Counted from the first letter of the stretch, positions 7,175 through 16,890 are shown. The stretch is 64,000 nt of DNA from G11 sp947167445 (GCA_947167445.1 CAMVID010000007.1:1-64000), one strand, 5' to 3'. Numbers and translations are program-made. Notes: generated from the sequence alone by a model not told the origin.

Positions 7175-8161
7175 TTATAATGTGGCAGCGATGACTGCCT
7201 TGATGGTGTGGAATCTGTTCTCTGCTTCCTGGAACACAATAGAAGCCTCGGACTCGAAAACTTCGTTGGTAACTTCGATTTCCTTAAGTCCGAACTTCTT
7301 CTCCACACTTCTGCCCACCTCGGTGTTAAGGTCGTGATAAGCGGGAAGGCAGTGCATAAATACCGCTCCCTCTCCTGCATTCTTCATGACTTTACCGGTA
7401 ACCTGGTAAGGTAAAAGGGCGTCGATTCTCTCCTTCCACGCCTCCACGGGCTCTCCCATGGAAACCCACACATCGGTGTAGATTACATCCACATCCTTTG
7501 TTCCTGCGTCAACATCCTCAGTAAGAGTTATGCTTCCGCCGGTTTCCTTTGCAATGTCCTCGCAGGTCTTAACAAGGTCCGCAGAAGGGAAATAGTCCTT
7601 TGAGGTGCAGGCTGTAAAATGCATGCCCATCTTGGCACAGACAACCATAAGTGAGTTGCCCATGTTATATCTTGCGTCGCCCATGTAGGTAAGCTTAATG
7701 CCCTTAAGGCGACCGAAATGTTCTCTTATAGTAAGAAGATCCGCAAGCATCTGGGTGGGATGGAATTCGTTGGTCAGGCCGTTCCAGACGGGAACCTTTG
7801 AATACTTTGCAAGTTCCTCAACCTTCTCCTGCTCGAAGCCCCTGTACTCGATTCCGTCGTACATGCTTGAAAGGACTCTTGCAGTATCCGCCATGCTTTC
7901 TTTCTTGCCTATCTGTGAGCTCTCGGGATCAAGGTAGGTGGTAAAAACTCCCAGATCCTGGCAGGCGCGTTCAAAAGAACAGCGGGTTCTTGTGCTGGTC
8001 TTCTCAAAAATCAAAGCCACTGCTTTGCCTTTATGCATATTGGAAACGTCGATACCCTTTTTCTTCTTATCCTTAAGATCTGCTGCCAGATCCACAAGGT
8101 AAAGTATCTCTTCCGGTGTAAAATCCAGTAATTTGAGGAAATCCCTGCCCTTTAAATCCAT
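7175..8161 (-). CDS. argF: Ornithine carbamoyltransferase
   Basis: Makes citrulline from ornithine and carbamoyl phosphate in arginine synthesis (the reverse in arginine fermentation). 328 residues. Carbamoyl-phosphate site FEKTSTRTRCSFE (about 53-65), HPTQMLADLLTI, and the ornithine/closing loop HCLPAYHD with the conserved Cys. An STRTR motif with HCLP separates it from aspartate carbamoyltransferase. No arcA or arcC lies nearby, so an anabolic role is more likely. It follows the cell-wall hydrolase gene at 43 bases and probably shares its promoter. Confidence 0.95.
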   Translation of the reverse strand: MDLKGRDFLKLLDFTPEEILYLVDLAADLKDKKKKGIDVSNMHKGKAVALIFEKTSTRTRCSFERACQDLGVFTTYLDPESSQIGKKESMADTARVLSSMYDGIEYRGFEQEKVEELAKYSKVPVWNGLTNEFHPTQMLADLLTIREHFGRLKGIKLTYMGDARYNMGNSLMVVCAKMGMHFTACTSKDYFPSADLVKTCEDIAKETGGSITLTEDVDAGTKDVDVIYTDVWVSMGEPVEAWKERIDALLPYQVTGKVMKNAGEGAVFMHCLPAYHDLNTEVGRSVEKKFGLKEIEVTNEVFESEASIVFQEAENRFHTIKAVIAATL

Positions 8162-8204
8162 TGTTTCTACCCTTTCCGATTATATTTCTACTCCCAAAAA
8201 TATC

Positions 8205-9293
8205 TTAGAAGAATACGTGATGTCCGATAACAACACCGTCTCTTGTTCCGTTGTCTCTTCTGAAGTGGCATGCGGCTCCAACGTTGGTGTTGCCGGCAAT
8301 GGCCTCTTCCGCTGCCTTAATGCAGCTTTCTCTGATTCGTCCTGACAGGTAAACCTGGTCAACCTTTCCTGCTGCCGCAGGGGTAAACTGACCGGAAGCG
8401 TAGATTACGCCGTATACGTTGTCGGGATACGCTGCGGAACGAACACGGTTCATAACAACCGCGCCTACCGCCAGCTGGCCTTCGTAGCTCTCACCGCCGG
8501 CCTCACACTGAATGAGGGCTGCAAGAAGCATTGTATCGTCTGCTCCCACAGTTGCTGCTCCGTAGTTGGTGATTAGGGCCTTCTTGGCTTCTCTCTCGGC
8601 CTTCTCTCTGGCCTTTATTTCATCCATGGTTTCGCCATGGTCAATTACAAATCTTATGGAAACTGCCTCTGCAGGAACGTATCCGTTCTCACCTTCGTAG
8701 TCAACGCATACCCAGTTATCCTCGGATATACCTACTACTTCAAGTTCTTCACCCTTGGCCACAAAACCAAGAATCTCAGCCTCGTCGGTGGGCTCTCTTC
8801 TTAATCTGCAGGCACCGCTCTTACAGCTTGCAAGAGTTGTTCCCACTTCGTTGGCCACCTGATTGGCCTCTTCACCAAAGAACAGGTAATCGTTGCTGCA
8901 CCAGCCGATAAGGTTACCGGTCTTAATCTTGGTCCAGCCGTCACCTCTCTCAACAATGGTTCCACCACAGTCTTTATATAAAAGTCCCAGCTTGTTGCTT
9001 TCAACGTTGGGGGCTTCTCTTACGTTAAGAACGCTTTGCACGTTAGCCATTACAAGGTTCGATTCCTCTTCGGGAGCCACATCTGTAATCTTAACCGATT
9101 CAAGAGTTTCTGTGGCTTCTTCATTGGCCTGCAAAACGCTGGGGTCGATAAAAGAAGCTACACCGCCGTTAAAAGGGTCCAGGTGAAGTCTGCTATATTC
9201 GGCCTTGGCGGTTATCTTTGGGCAAGCAAGAATTAATAAGCATAAAAAAGCCCAAAAGGCAAACCGTTTATTGCCTTTTGTTAACATAGTCAA
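8205..9293 (-). CDS. Secreted cell-wall hydrolase, SH3 x2 + Hydrolase_2 (SleB/CwlJ-like)
   Basis: A 362-residue exported protein. Residues 1-32 form a signal peptide (KRFAFWAFLCLLILACPKITAKA). Two bacterial SH3-type domains follow, the first around 85-140 (VLNVREAPNVESNKLG...GDGWTKI), the second around 155-210, and these bind peptidoglycan. The C-terminal 110 residues are a Hydrolase_2 domain, with the family hallmarks LAALIQCEAGGESYEGQLAVGAVVMNRV and the end FRRDNG...GHHVFF. In spore formers this domain acts as a cortex-lytic amidase or transglycosylase, but SH3-containing versions are also found in non-sporulating Clostridia, so a vegetative role is possible. It has its own consensus promoter at 9333-9361. 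Confidence 0.88.
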   Translation of the reverse strand: MTMLTKGNKRFAFWAFLCLLILACPKITAKAEYSRLHLDPFNGGVASFIDPSVLQANEEATETLESVKITDVAPEEESNLVMANVQSVLNVREAPNVESNKLGLLYKDCGGTIVERGDGWTKIKTGNLIGWCSNDYLFFGEEANQVANEVGTTLASCKSGACRLRREPTDEAEILGFVAKGEELEVVGISEDNWVCVDYEGENGYVPAEAVSIRFVIDHGETMDEIKAREKAEREAKKALITNYGAATVGADDTMLLAALIQCEAGGESYEGQLAVGAVVMNRVRSAAYPDNVYGVIYASGQFTPAAAGKVDQVYLSGRIRESCIKAAEEAIAGNTNVGAACHFRRDNGTRDGVVIGHHVFF

Positions 9294-9332
9294 TCTCCTC
9301 TAGGAAAAAAGTTACAAAATTGTTACAAGTGT

Positions 9333-9361
9333 AATATAGCAATTGCGCCAAGTTATGTCAA
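9333..9361 (-). promoter_or_regulatory. Sigma-A promoter of the cell-wall hydrolase operon
   Basis: Minus strand: TTGACA (9356-9361), 17-bp spacer, TATATT (9333-9338). It begins just past the proC stop codon and probably also serves argF, the DUF6145-like gene, coaX and dusB. Confidence 0.8.
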
Positions 9362-9369
9362 GTTGCGCC

Positions 9370-10170
9370 CTATGCTCCAAGCTCTCTGTTGCGCTTTACG
9401 CAGGCGTCCATAGCATCCTCGATGGCTCCTCTGAAACCTTTTTCTTCAAGGACCTTCACTGCCTCGATGGTGGTTCCTCCGGGTGAGCAAACCATATCCT
9501 TAAGCTCTGCGGGGTGCTTGCCTGTCTCCAGTACCATTTTGGCCGAGCCAAGTACTGTCTGGGCTGCAAAGGCGTAGGCCTTGTCTCTGGGAAGACCGGC
9601 TTTCACCGCACCGTCTGCCATGGCTTCAATAAACATGAAAACATAGGCAGGTGAGCTTCCGCTTACGGCAACAACGGCATCCATCATGGATTCGGATACC
9701 AGTTCCGCTTTACCGAAGCAGTTTAAAATGTTCATAACCGTCTTTACATCATCGGCGTTAACATCATCATTTAAGCTTACGCCGGTGCAGCCCTCGCCTA
9801 CCAATGCGGGAGTGTTTGGCATGCAGCGAACAATCTTTGTTCCGGGCTTAAAAGCCTTTTCGAGATAATCGATGCTTTTACCTGCTGCGATGCTTACGAT
9901 TATGGCATTTTCTTTAACTGAATCCCTTATGTCGGGAAGAACTGTGTCAAACATCTGGGGTTTGATTGCAAGGAATAAAACATCGCTCTCCTCTGCAACC
10001 TCCGTGTTGTCTATGGCAATCTTTATGTCAAAGGTAAGGCTGGCTCTCTGTCTTGACTCCTCGGTTCTTGCGTATCCGATTATGTCCTGAGGTTCGCAGA
10101 TCTGCTCCTTTAACATTCCTCCGATGATGGCCGTAGCCATATTTCCAAGTCCGATAAATCCAATAGTCAT
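9370..10170 (-). CDS. proC: Pyrroline-5-carboxylate reductase
   Basis: Last step of proline synthesis, NAD(P)H reduction of pyrroline-5-carboxylate. 266 residues: Rossmann opening IGFIGLGNMATAIIGGML, the central KPGTKIVRCMPNTPALVGEG, and the C-terminal dimerisation domain with the signature region DMVCSPGGTTIEAVKVLEEKGFRGAIEDAM. Co-transcribed behind the SpoU methyltransferase, with a 12-base gap. Confidence 0.96.
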   Translation of the reverse strand: MTIGFIGLGNMATAIIGGMLKEQICEPQDIIGYARTEESRQRASLTFDIKIAIDNTEVAEESDVLFLAIKPQMFDTVLPDIRDSVKENAIIVSIAAGKSIDYLEKAFKPGTKIVRCMPNTPALVGEGCTGVSLNDDVNADDVKTVMNILNCFGKAELVSESMMDAVVAVSGSSPAYVFMFIEAMADGAVKAGLPRDKAYAFAAQTVLGSAKMVLETGKHPAELKDMVCSPGGTTIEAVKVLEEKGFRGAIEDAMDACVKRNRELGA

Positions 10171-10182
10171 TTCATTACCTCC

Positions 10183-11001
10183 TTATGGTCTTTGTAATGT
10201 ATCGTATAAACATTTAAGCGTTGTTCTTTGTCTGTGGGCCTCGTACATGAGAACCGCGGATGCAATGGCTGCGTTTAGGCTCTCCACCTCACCCTCCATG
10301 GGAATTCGAAGGAAAACCTTAGCGGCTTCTGTTATCTCATCGCTTAAGCCATTGCCTTCATTTCCTATAAGAAAGGCCGTAGGCTTCCTGTAATCAAAAG
10401 CGTGGTAGGGTTCCTCCCCCTTAAGGTGGGCTGCGTAGGTAGTGATGTTTTTGCCATTTAAATCCTTAACCACCTTAACCACGTCCGGAACGTAAACAAA
10501 GGGCATGCGATAGATGGAGCCCATGGTGGAACGTATGGTTTTGGGGTTAAAAATGTCAACGCACCCCTCGCTCATAATGATTCCCGTAACTCCGGCGCCC
10601 TCGGCGGTACGTACGATGGTGCCAAGGTTTCCTGGGTCCTGAATGTCCTCCAGAACCATGATAAAAGGCGCCTTCACATCGGTGATTGATGAAAGGTCGT
10701 GAGCGGGTCTTTTTAAAACGCAAAGAACCCCCTGAGGGGTTCTGGTGTCAGACATTTTGGTAAAAACTTCATCAGTCACACTCTCGGTCAGGAATTCTTT
10801 AAGTCGTTCACCCACCGGATTTCCCTCGTTTTCTTTCATGAAGGTTTCCGATGCGTAAACTGCCTTAATCCAGTCCTTCGGGGCTTCCATAAACATCTTG
10901 CGCCCCTCCGCTATGAAGACTTGATCGCTCTTTCTGTCCTTTGCGGACTTTATCCAGTTGCAGATCTGTTTAACCTGTTTGTTTGCTGTACTTGTTATCA
11001 T
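10183..11001 (-). CDS. SpoU-family RNA 2'-O-methyltransferase
   Basis: S-adenosylmethionine-dependent methylation of a ribose in rRNA or tRNA. 272 residues: an N-terminal substrate-binding domain (FIAEGRKMFMEA) then the SPOUT knot with motif 1 NLGTIVRTAEGAG, motif 2 LIGNEGNGLSDEI, and motif 3 IPMEGEVESLNAAIASAVLMYE. The class is clear, but assignment to RlmB, TsnR/YsgA or another subtype needs a family search. The start shares one base with the pfkA stop (TAATG). Confidence 0.92.
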   Translation of the reverse strand: MITSTANKQVKQICNWIKSAKDRKSDQVFIAEGRKMFMEAPKDWIKAVYASETFMKENEGNPVGERLKEFLTESVTDEVFTKMSDTRTPQGVLCVLKRPAHDLSSITDVKAPFIMVLEDIQDPGNLGTIVRTAEGAGVTGIIMSEGCVDIFNPKTIRSTMGSIYRMPFVYVPDVVKVVKDLNGKNITTYAAHLKGEEPYHAFDYRKPTAFLIGNEGNGLSDEITEAAKVFLRIPMEGEVESLNAAIASAVLMYEAHRQRTTLKCLYDTLQRP

Positions 11002-11975
11002 TAGATTGCCAAAGCTTTACTGATTTCGTACTGATAAGGAGGAATGTCCTTCTGCATCTGCAGAGCTTCCTCGATGTCGAAATCAGTGAACTCTCCGTGC
11101 TTGTAGCCTACAACTCTGTTGGTCTTGCCTTCGAAGAGAATGTCTGCCGCATAGGAGCCCATAATGGATGCGTAGTAACGGTCCTTACATGTGGGACTTC
11201 CGCCACGCTGCATGTATCCTAAGATGGTTGCTCTTGTCTCTATTCCTGTTGCAGCTTCAATTCTTCTTGCCATGGAAGTTGAGTGGCCGATTCCCTCAGC
11301 GTTGATGATGAGGTGGTGAGTCTTGCCCTTCTTACGGTTGGCGATAATGTTGTTGATTATCTGCTGCTCATTGTAATCATATTTCTCAGGTAAAAGGATA
11401 TCGTCTCCGCCTGTGGCAACACCGCACCAGAGTGCAATATATCCGGCATTTCTGCCCATTACTTCGATGATACTGCATCTTTCGTGGGATGAAGATGTAT
11501 CTCTTACTTTATCGATAGCCTGCATTGCAGTGTTTACAGCTGTATCAAAGCCGATGGTGTAATCGGTGCAGGCGATATCAAGGTCGATGGTTCCGGGGAT
11601 TCCGATGGTGTTGATTCCGTGTCTTGAGAGAGCCTGTGCTCCTCTGTAGGAACCGTCTCCGCCGATGACAACAAGGCCGTCAATTCCATGCTTTCTGCAG
11701 ATTTCGTAGCCCTTCTGCTGTCCTTCCTCCGTCATAAAATCCATACAACGGGCAGTTCCAAGAATGGTGCCGCCTCGCTGTATGATATCGGAAACGCTTC
11801 TGGCTTCCATATCTATAATCTCTTCGTTAAGAAGTCCCTGATAACCCTTTTTGATTCCTTTGACCTTCAATCCATTGTCGATGGATTTACGAACCACGGC
11901 ACGTATTGCCGCGTTCATTCCCGGTGCATCGCCTCCGCTGGTCAAAACCCCTATCGTTTTAATCTCTTTAGCCAT
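11001..11975 (-). CDS. pfkA: 6-phosphofructokinase (ATP type)
   Basis: Committed step of glycolysis. 324 residues from the ATG at 11973-11975, which has AAGGAGG eight bases upstream. A GTG further out (11996) would read through that ribosome site and was rejected. Motifs: GVLTSGGDAPGMNAAIRAVV (9-28), VVIGGDGSYRGA with the Gly that marks ATP rather than pyrophosphate use, PGTIDLDIACTDYTIGFDTA, and IEVMGRNAGYIA. The usual TIDND is TIDLD here: both catalytic-loop aspartates remain and only the Asn between them changes. Likely operon pfkA-spoU-proC. Confidence 0.95.
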   Translation of the reverse strand: MAKEIKTIGVLTSGGDAPGMNAAIRAVVRKSIDNGLKVKGIKKGYQGLLNEEIIDMEARSVSDIIQRGGTILGTARCMDFMTEEGQQKGYEICRKHGIDGLVVIGGDGSYRGAQALSRHGINTIGIPGTIDLDIACTDYTIGFDTAVNTAMQAIDKVRDTSSSHERCSIIEVMGRNAGYIALWCGVATGGDDILLPEKYDYNEQQIINNIIANRKKGKTHHLIINAEGIGHSTSMARRIEAATGIETRATILGYMQRGGSPTCKDRYYASIMGSYAADILFEGKTNRVVGYKHGEFTDFDIEEALQMQKDIPPYQYEISKALAI

Positions 11976-12016
11976 ATAGTATGCCTCCTTGAGCACGTGG
12001 GTTTAAGTTTGTGATT

Positions 12017-12045
12017 ATTTTATATCAAAAACAGCGTAATTTCAA
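12017..12045 (-). promoter_or_regulatory. Sigma-A promoter of pfkA
   Basis: Minus strand: TTGAAA (12040-12045), 17-bp spacer, TAAAAT (12017-12022), about 35 bases ahead of the pfkA ATG and just past the dnaE stop codon. Confidence 0.75.
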
Positions 12046-12048
12046 TCC

Positions 12049-15000
12049 CTACACCAGTTTAACGCTATCCTCACCAAAGGCGCCTCTAAGGCACTCCAAA
12101 AGCTCCTCGTCGGCTCGTACGTCCTGGCTTCTTGAGAGAGACCGCATCTGTTTTTCCTCATCAAGATAAATGTTTACCTTGTCGATACCCTCAGAATCCT
12201 TAAGAATATCGCTTAATGTGTTCATCTTCTCTTCGTAGTCCGCCTTGTTCTTAAAGCGAATCCAGAGATTCCTGGGGATTTTCTCAAAGGGGGTAAGCTT
12301 CTCAAGAATGAGTCTTCCGTCCTTTTCATCCTCCAAAGATACCCTTCCCGTGATGAATACCTTCGCATCCTCGTTTAAGTACTGTCCAAAGATATCATAC
12401 TGCTTGGGAAAAACGATAACTTCTACTGTTCCCAGAATATCCTCTATTGTAAGGAAAGCCATAATCTTGTCGTTCTTGGTGTACTTCACTGTTTTGGACG
12501 CAATGATTCCGCCGATGGTTTTGTTTTCATTTTCCATAAGAGATGTGGCACCGGTTTCCTCATCCAAAAGGAAATCTGCGCTGGAAGCGGTCTTGTACTT
12601 GTTCCAGATGCCCATGTATTCCTCCATGGGGTGGCCGGAAATGTAGATGCCAAGCACCTCTTTTTCAAAGGCAAGCATCATTTCCTTGGGGTATTCACCA
12701 ACCTCAGGCATGCGAATTTCAAAGTCCTTCTTGGCATCGTCATCCACCACGTCAAAGAGGCTGATCTGGCCGGTTAAGGTGTTCTTTCCGGTCTGGGCAA
12801 TGTCGTCCATGAATCTGGCGTAAACCGTCATGAACTGCTTCCTTGTGCCCTCTAAGCTATCCAAAGCTCCGGCTTTAATGAAGTTCTCCACGTTCCTCTT
12901 GTTTAATTCCGTGTCCTTCATTCTGGTGAGGAAATCTCTTATGGTGGTAAATCTGCCCCTCTGCTTTCTCTCCTCAACCACAGCGTCTATGATATTTCGA
13001 CCAACGCCTTTGATGGCGGTAAGGGCATATCTTATGGCGCCGTTTTGAACCGAGAATCCGCTCTCACCTTCGTTAATATCCGGAGGCAGAATCTGAATTC
13101 CCATGTTTCGACATACAAGAATATACTCGGATACCTTCTTTGCATTATCTATTACAGATGTAATAAGGGCTGCCATAAATTCAACGGGGTAGTAATACTT
13201 TAAGTAAGCTGTCTGGTAAGCCACCACCGCATAGCAGGCCGCATGGGATTTGTTGAATGCGTACTTGGCAAAATCCATCATCTCATCGTAGATTTCGCTG
13301 GCGATTTTCTCATCTATTCCCTTGGAAACACAGCCCGGAACCTTTTCTTCTGCGTTACCGTGGATGAAGTTCTCCCTCTCGACCTCCATGACGTGCTGTT
13401 TCTTTTTACTCATGGCACGGCGAACCAGATCGCTTCGGCCAAGGGTATATCCGCCAAGGTCTCTTACGATCTGCATAACCTGCTCCTGGTAAACGATACA
13501 GCCGTAGGTAGGAGAAAGGATGGGCTCCAATTCAGGGCAGAGATAAGTAATGTCCTCATGGTTGTTCTTGCCCTTGATGTATTTGGGAATGAAGTCCATG
13601 GGGCCGGGACGGTACAGGGAAATACCCGCAATAACGTCCTCCAAAGATTCAGGTTTAAGCTCCTTCATGAAGCTCTTCATCCCCGCCGATTCAAGCTGGA
13701 AGATACCTTCGGTTTTGCCTGAACCGATGTATTCATAAATCTTCTTATCGTCGTAGTTAATCTTGTCTACGTCAATTTCTGTGCCGCTGTCCTTCTTGAT
13801 AAGGTCCACTGCGTTCTTTATAACCGTAAGGGTTCTAAGACCCAGGAAATCCATCTTAAGTAAGCCCAGTTCCTCGATGGTGGTCATGGTGAACTGAGTT
13901 GTTATGGAGCCGTCGGAACCCCTTGATAAGGGCACAAATTCATCTGCAGGCTTCTGGCAGATAACAACGCCGGCTGCGTGCATGGATGTGTGTCTGGGAA
14001 GTCCCTCAAGTCTTCTTCCCATGTCGATTAAGGTCTTGCACTGTGGGTCGGATTCGTAGGCCTTGCGAAGCTCGGGATTCATCTGAAGAGCCTTGTCGAT
14101 GGTGATGTTTAACTCGTTGGGAATCATCTTGGCCACGGAATCACAGAAGGCATAAGGCAGATCCAGGGCACGTCCCACGTCCCTGATTACACCCTTGGCC
14201 GCCATGGTACCGAAAGTAACAATCTGAACCACCTTGTCCTTGCCATATTTTCTTCCAACATAATCGATAACTTCCTGCCTTCTTTCGAAGCAGAAGTCAA
14301 TATCGATATCGGGCATGGATACTCGCTCAGGATTAAGGAAACGCTCAAAAAGGAGGCTGTAGCGAATGGGGTCAATGTTTGTTATATGCAGGGTATATGA
14401 AACGATACTTCCCGCAGCACTGCCTCGTCCCGGGCCAACGGGAATTCCGTTCTCTCTGGCGTAGTTGATGAAGTCCCATACAATAAGGAAGTAGTCTACG
14501 TAGCCCATCTTCTGAATTACTGAAAGCTCGTAGTCAAGCCTTTCCTTAAGGGTCATTCCTGTGGTTCCCGCAGGTTTATTCGGATCACCGTATCTTTCAA
14601 TCAGGCCGTCATTGCAAAGCTTGTTAAGATAGGTCCAGGAATCGTAGCCCTCCGGAACATCGAATTTAGGGAGCTTTGTAACGCCAAACTCAATTTCCAC
14701 GTTACATCTGTCGGCAATCTTCTGAGTGTTCTCAATAGCTTCTTTAGCATAAGGGAAGAGCTTACGCATCTCCTCTTCGCTCTTTATATAGTACTGTCCG
14801 CCTTCGTAGCGAAGTCGGTCTTCGTCGGTAACTTTCTTTCCGGTCTGGATACAAAGCAGGATATCGTGTGAATCCACATCGGAGGCGTTGGTGTAGTGAA
14901 CATCGTTGGTGGCAACAAGAGGAATGCCCAATTTCTCGGACATCTTCATTAGTTCCATGTTCACAAGCTGCTGCTCGGGAATTCCGTGATCCTGTAATTC

Positions 15001-15519
15001 AAGGAAATAGTTTCCCTCACCGAAGCAATCAAGATATTTAAGGGCAGCTTTCTCCGCTTCATCCTTAAGTCCCTTGACAATATTTCTCTGAACCTCACCC
15101 TGAAGGCAGGCAGAGCAACAAATGATTCCCTCGTGGAATTCACGAAGGACATCCATGTCAACTCTAGGTCTGTAATAAAAGCCCTCGGTAAAACCGCGGC
15201 TTACAATCTTCATAAGATTGGAGTAGCCCGTGTTGTTCTCCGCAAGCAAAATAAGGTGGTAATATCTGTCCTCACCACCGGTTAATTCCTTGTCGAATCG
15301 GGAGTTAGGGGCAACATAAACTTCACAGCCAAGGATGGGCTTGATGCCTTCTTCCCTCGCCGCTTTATAGAAGTCTATTACACCGTACATTACACCGTGG
15401 TCCGTAATGGCCGCAGCGGTCATGCCCAGCTCTTTGACTCTTTTCACATATTCTTTTATCTTGTTGGAGCCGTCCAAAAGACTGTATTCCGTATGGACGT
15501 GAAGATGAGTGAAAGCCAT
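12049..15519 (-). CDS. dnaE: DNA polymerase III alpha subunit, DnaE type
   Basis: Replicative polymerase of the DnaE class; in low-GC Gram-positives it works beside PolC, extending lagging-strand primers. 1156 residues: PHP domain (FTHLHVHTEYSLLDGSNKI; AITDHGVMYG; LGCEVYVAP) about 1-210, palm and fingers about 280-800 with catalytic PGRGSAAGS and PDIDIDFCFERR, then helix-hairpin-helix (IKGVGRNIIDAVVEER) and a C-terminal OB fold (IGGIIASKTVKYTKNDKIMAF). The gene runs unbroken. The ATG has GGGAGG six bases upstream. Confidence 0.97.
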   Translation of the reverse strand: MAFTHLHVHTEYSLLDGSNKIKEYVKRVKELGMTAAAITDHGVMYGVIDFYKAAREEGIKPILGCEVYVAPNSRFDKELTGGEDRYYHLILLAENNTGYSNLMKIVSRGFTEGFYYRPRVDMDVLREFHEGIICCSACLQGEVQRNIVKGLKDEAEKAALKYLDCFGEGNYFLELQDHGIPEQQLVNMELMKMSEKLGIPLVATNDVHYTNASDVDSHDILLCIQTGKKVTDEDRLRYEGGQYYIKSEEEMRKLFPYAKEAIENTQKIADRCNVEIEFGVTKLPKFDVPEGYDSWTYLNKLCNDGLIERYGDPNKPAGTTGMTLKERLDYELSVIQKMGYVDYFLIVWDFINYARENGIPVGPGRGSAAGSIVSYTLHITNIDPIRYSLLFERFLNPERVSMPDIDIDFCFERRQEVIDYVGRKYGKDKVVQIVTFGTMAAKGVIRDVGRALDLPYAFCDSVAKMIPNELNITIDKALQMNPELRKAYESDPQCKTLIDMGRRLEGLPRHTSMHAAGVVICQKPADEFVPLSRGSDGSITTQFTMTTIEELGLLKMDFLGLRTLTVIKNAVDLIKKDSGTEIDVDKINYDDKKIYEYIGSGKTEGIFQLESAGMKSFMKELKPESLEDVIAGISLYRPGPMDFIPKYIKGKNNHEDITYLCPELEPILSPTYGCIVYQEQVMQIVRDLGGYTLGRSDLVRRAMSKKKQHVMEVERENFIHGNAEEKVPGCVSKGIDEKIASEIYDEMMDFAKYAFNKSHAACYAVVAYQTAYLKYYYPVEFMAALITSVIDNAKKVSEYILVCRNMGIQILPPDINEGESGFSVQNGAIRYALTAIKGVGRNIIDAVVEERKQRGRFTTIRDFLTRMKDTELNKRNVENFIKAGALDSLEGTRKQFMTVYARFMDDIAQTGKNTLTGQISLFDVVDDDAKKDFEIRMPEVGEYPKEMMLAFEKEVLGIYISGHPMEEYMGIWNKYKTASSADFLLDEETGATSLMENENKTIGGIIASKTVKYTKNDKIMAFLTIEDILGTVEVIVFPKQYDIFGQYLNEDAKVFITGRVSLEDEKDGRLILEKLTPFEKIPRNLWIRFKNKADYEEKMNTLSDILKDSEGIDKVNIYLDEEKQMRSLSRSQDVRADEELLECLRGAFGEDSVKLV

Positions 15520-15575
15520 TTATAACCTCCCTTGTTCGCTCCTTATTATTCTATCATAATTTCACTCTCAGGCGT

Positions 15576-15605
15576 AAAAAAAACGGAGCCAAAAGGCTCC
15601 GTTTT
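15576..15605 (-). terminator. Intrinsic terminator of metK
   Basis: Minus strand: AAACGGAGCC-TTTT-GGCTCCGTTT followed by a run of eight T. The stem is flanked by A and T on both sides, so it could also stop plus-strand transcription. It lies between the metK stop and dnaE start. Confidence 0.9.
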
Positions 15606-15615
15606 AAAAATCATT

Positions 15616-16797
15616 TTAGAGGTACTTCTTAAGGTCGTCAACCTTGTTGAGCTGCTCCCAAGGGAGGTTAAGGTCATTACGGCCGAAGTGACCATAAGCT
15701 GCTGTCTGCTTGTAGATGGGACGACGAAGGTCGAGCATCTTGATGATTCCTGCAGGACGAAGATCGAAGTTCTCACGGATGATATCAACAAGCTTCTCAT
15801 CGGAAAGTTTGCCTGTTCCGAAGGTATCAACCATGATGGATGTGGGCTGAGCTACGCCGATAGCGTAGGAAAGCTGAATCTCGCACTTGTCTGCAAGGCC
15901 TGCTGCAACAATATTCTTTGCAACGTATCTTGCTGCGTAAGCTGCGGAACGGTCAACCTTGGTGCAGTCCTTACCTGAGAAAGCTCCGCCGCCGTGACGA
16001 GCGTATCCGCCGTAGGTGTCAACGATGATCTTACGACCTGTAAGACCTGCATCACCGTGAGGGCCACCGATTACGAAACGGCCTGTGGGGTTGATGAAGA
16101 ACTTGGTCTTGTCGTCGATTAATTCCTTGGGAAGCACGGGATCAAATACGTACTTCTTGATGTCCTCATGGATCTGCTCTTGCGTAACATCCTCGTCGTG
16201 CTGAGTTGAAAGAACAACTGCCTCAAGTCTTACGGGCTTGTCATTCTCATCGTACTCAACTGAAACCTGGCTCTTACCATCGGGACGAAGGTACTTAAGT
16301 GTACCGTTCTTACGAACCTCTGTAAGCTTAAGAGCAAGTTTGTGAGCAAGGGAGATGGGATAAGGCATGTACTCATCTGTCTCGTTTGTAGCGAAACCGA
16401 ACATCATACCCTGGTCGCCGGCACCTGTGTCAAGGTCATCTGTAAGTTCACCTTCCTTAGCCTCGAGAGCCTTGTCAACACCCATAGCGATGTCTGCTGA
16501 CTGCTCATCGATTGCTGTTAATACTGCACATGTATTTCCGTCGAAACCATACTCTGACTTGTCATAGCCGATCTCTTTGATTGTTTCTCTGGCAATTCTG
16601 GGGATATCAACATAAGCATTTGTTGTAATCTCACCTGTGATAAGAACGAAACCTGTACAAGCTGCTGTCTCACAAGCAACACGGCTCATGGGATCCTGCT
16701 CCATCAATGCATCGAGGATGGCATCTGAAACAGCATCGCAGAGTTTGTCGGGATGTCCTTCTGTAACTGATTCTGAAGTAAATAATCTTTTCTCCAT
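15616..16797 (-). CDS. metK: S-adenosylmethionine synthetase
   Basis: Makes S-adenosylmethionine from methionine and ATP. 393 residues from the ATG at 16795-16797, chosen because AAAGGAG sits at good spacing; an earlier in-frame ATG would place that site inside the coding region. Motifs: SVTEGHPDKLCDAVSDAILDA, the GAGDQGMMFGFATNET hexapeptide region, and the P-loop-like GGAFSGKDCTKVDRSAAYA. A SAM-I riboswitch in the leader means the enzyme is shut off by its own product. Confidence 0.97.
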   Translation of the reverse strand: MEKRLFTSESVTEGHPDKLCDAVSDAILDALMEQDPMSRVACETAACTGFVLITGEITTNAYVDIPRIARETIKEIGYDKSEYGFDGNTCAVLTAIDEQSADIAMGVDKALEAKEGELTDDLDTGAGDQGMMFGFATNETDEYMPYPISLAHKLALKLTEVRKNGTLKYLRPDGKSQVSVEYDENDKPVRLEAVVLSTQHDEDVTQEQIHEDIKKYVFDPVLPKELIDDKTKFFINPTGRFVIGGPHGDAGLTGRKIIVDTYGGYARHGGGAFSGKDCTKVDRSAAYAARYVAKNIVAAGLADKCEIQLSYAIGVAQPTSIMVDTFGTGKLSDEKLVDIIRENFDLRPAGIIKMLDLRRPIYKQTAAYGHFGRNDLNLPWEQLNKVDDLKKYL

Positions 16798-16854
16798 TTT
16801 TTCTCCTTTCATGGATGCATTCTTATTCCCTGTTAATACGAAAGCTATAGAATG

Positions 16855-16890
16855 TAAAAAAACCGCTTACGAACAATCGTAAGCGGTTTA
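16855..16890 (-). terminator. Riboswitch-controlled terminator of metK leader
   Basis: Minus strand: ACCGCTTACGA-TTG-TTCGTAAGCGGT type hairpin (stem 16861-16889), followed by a seven-T run. It lies directly after the SAM-I aptamer and is the expression platform. Confidence 0.9.

Noticed and set aside
13243..13722. Plus-strand 159-codon frame inside dnaE
   Set aside because: Antisense shadow of the polymerase's conserved central region; no ribosome site or recognisable domain.
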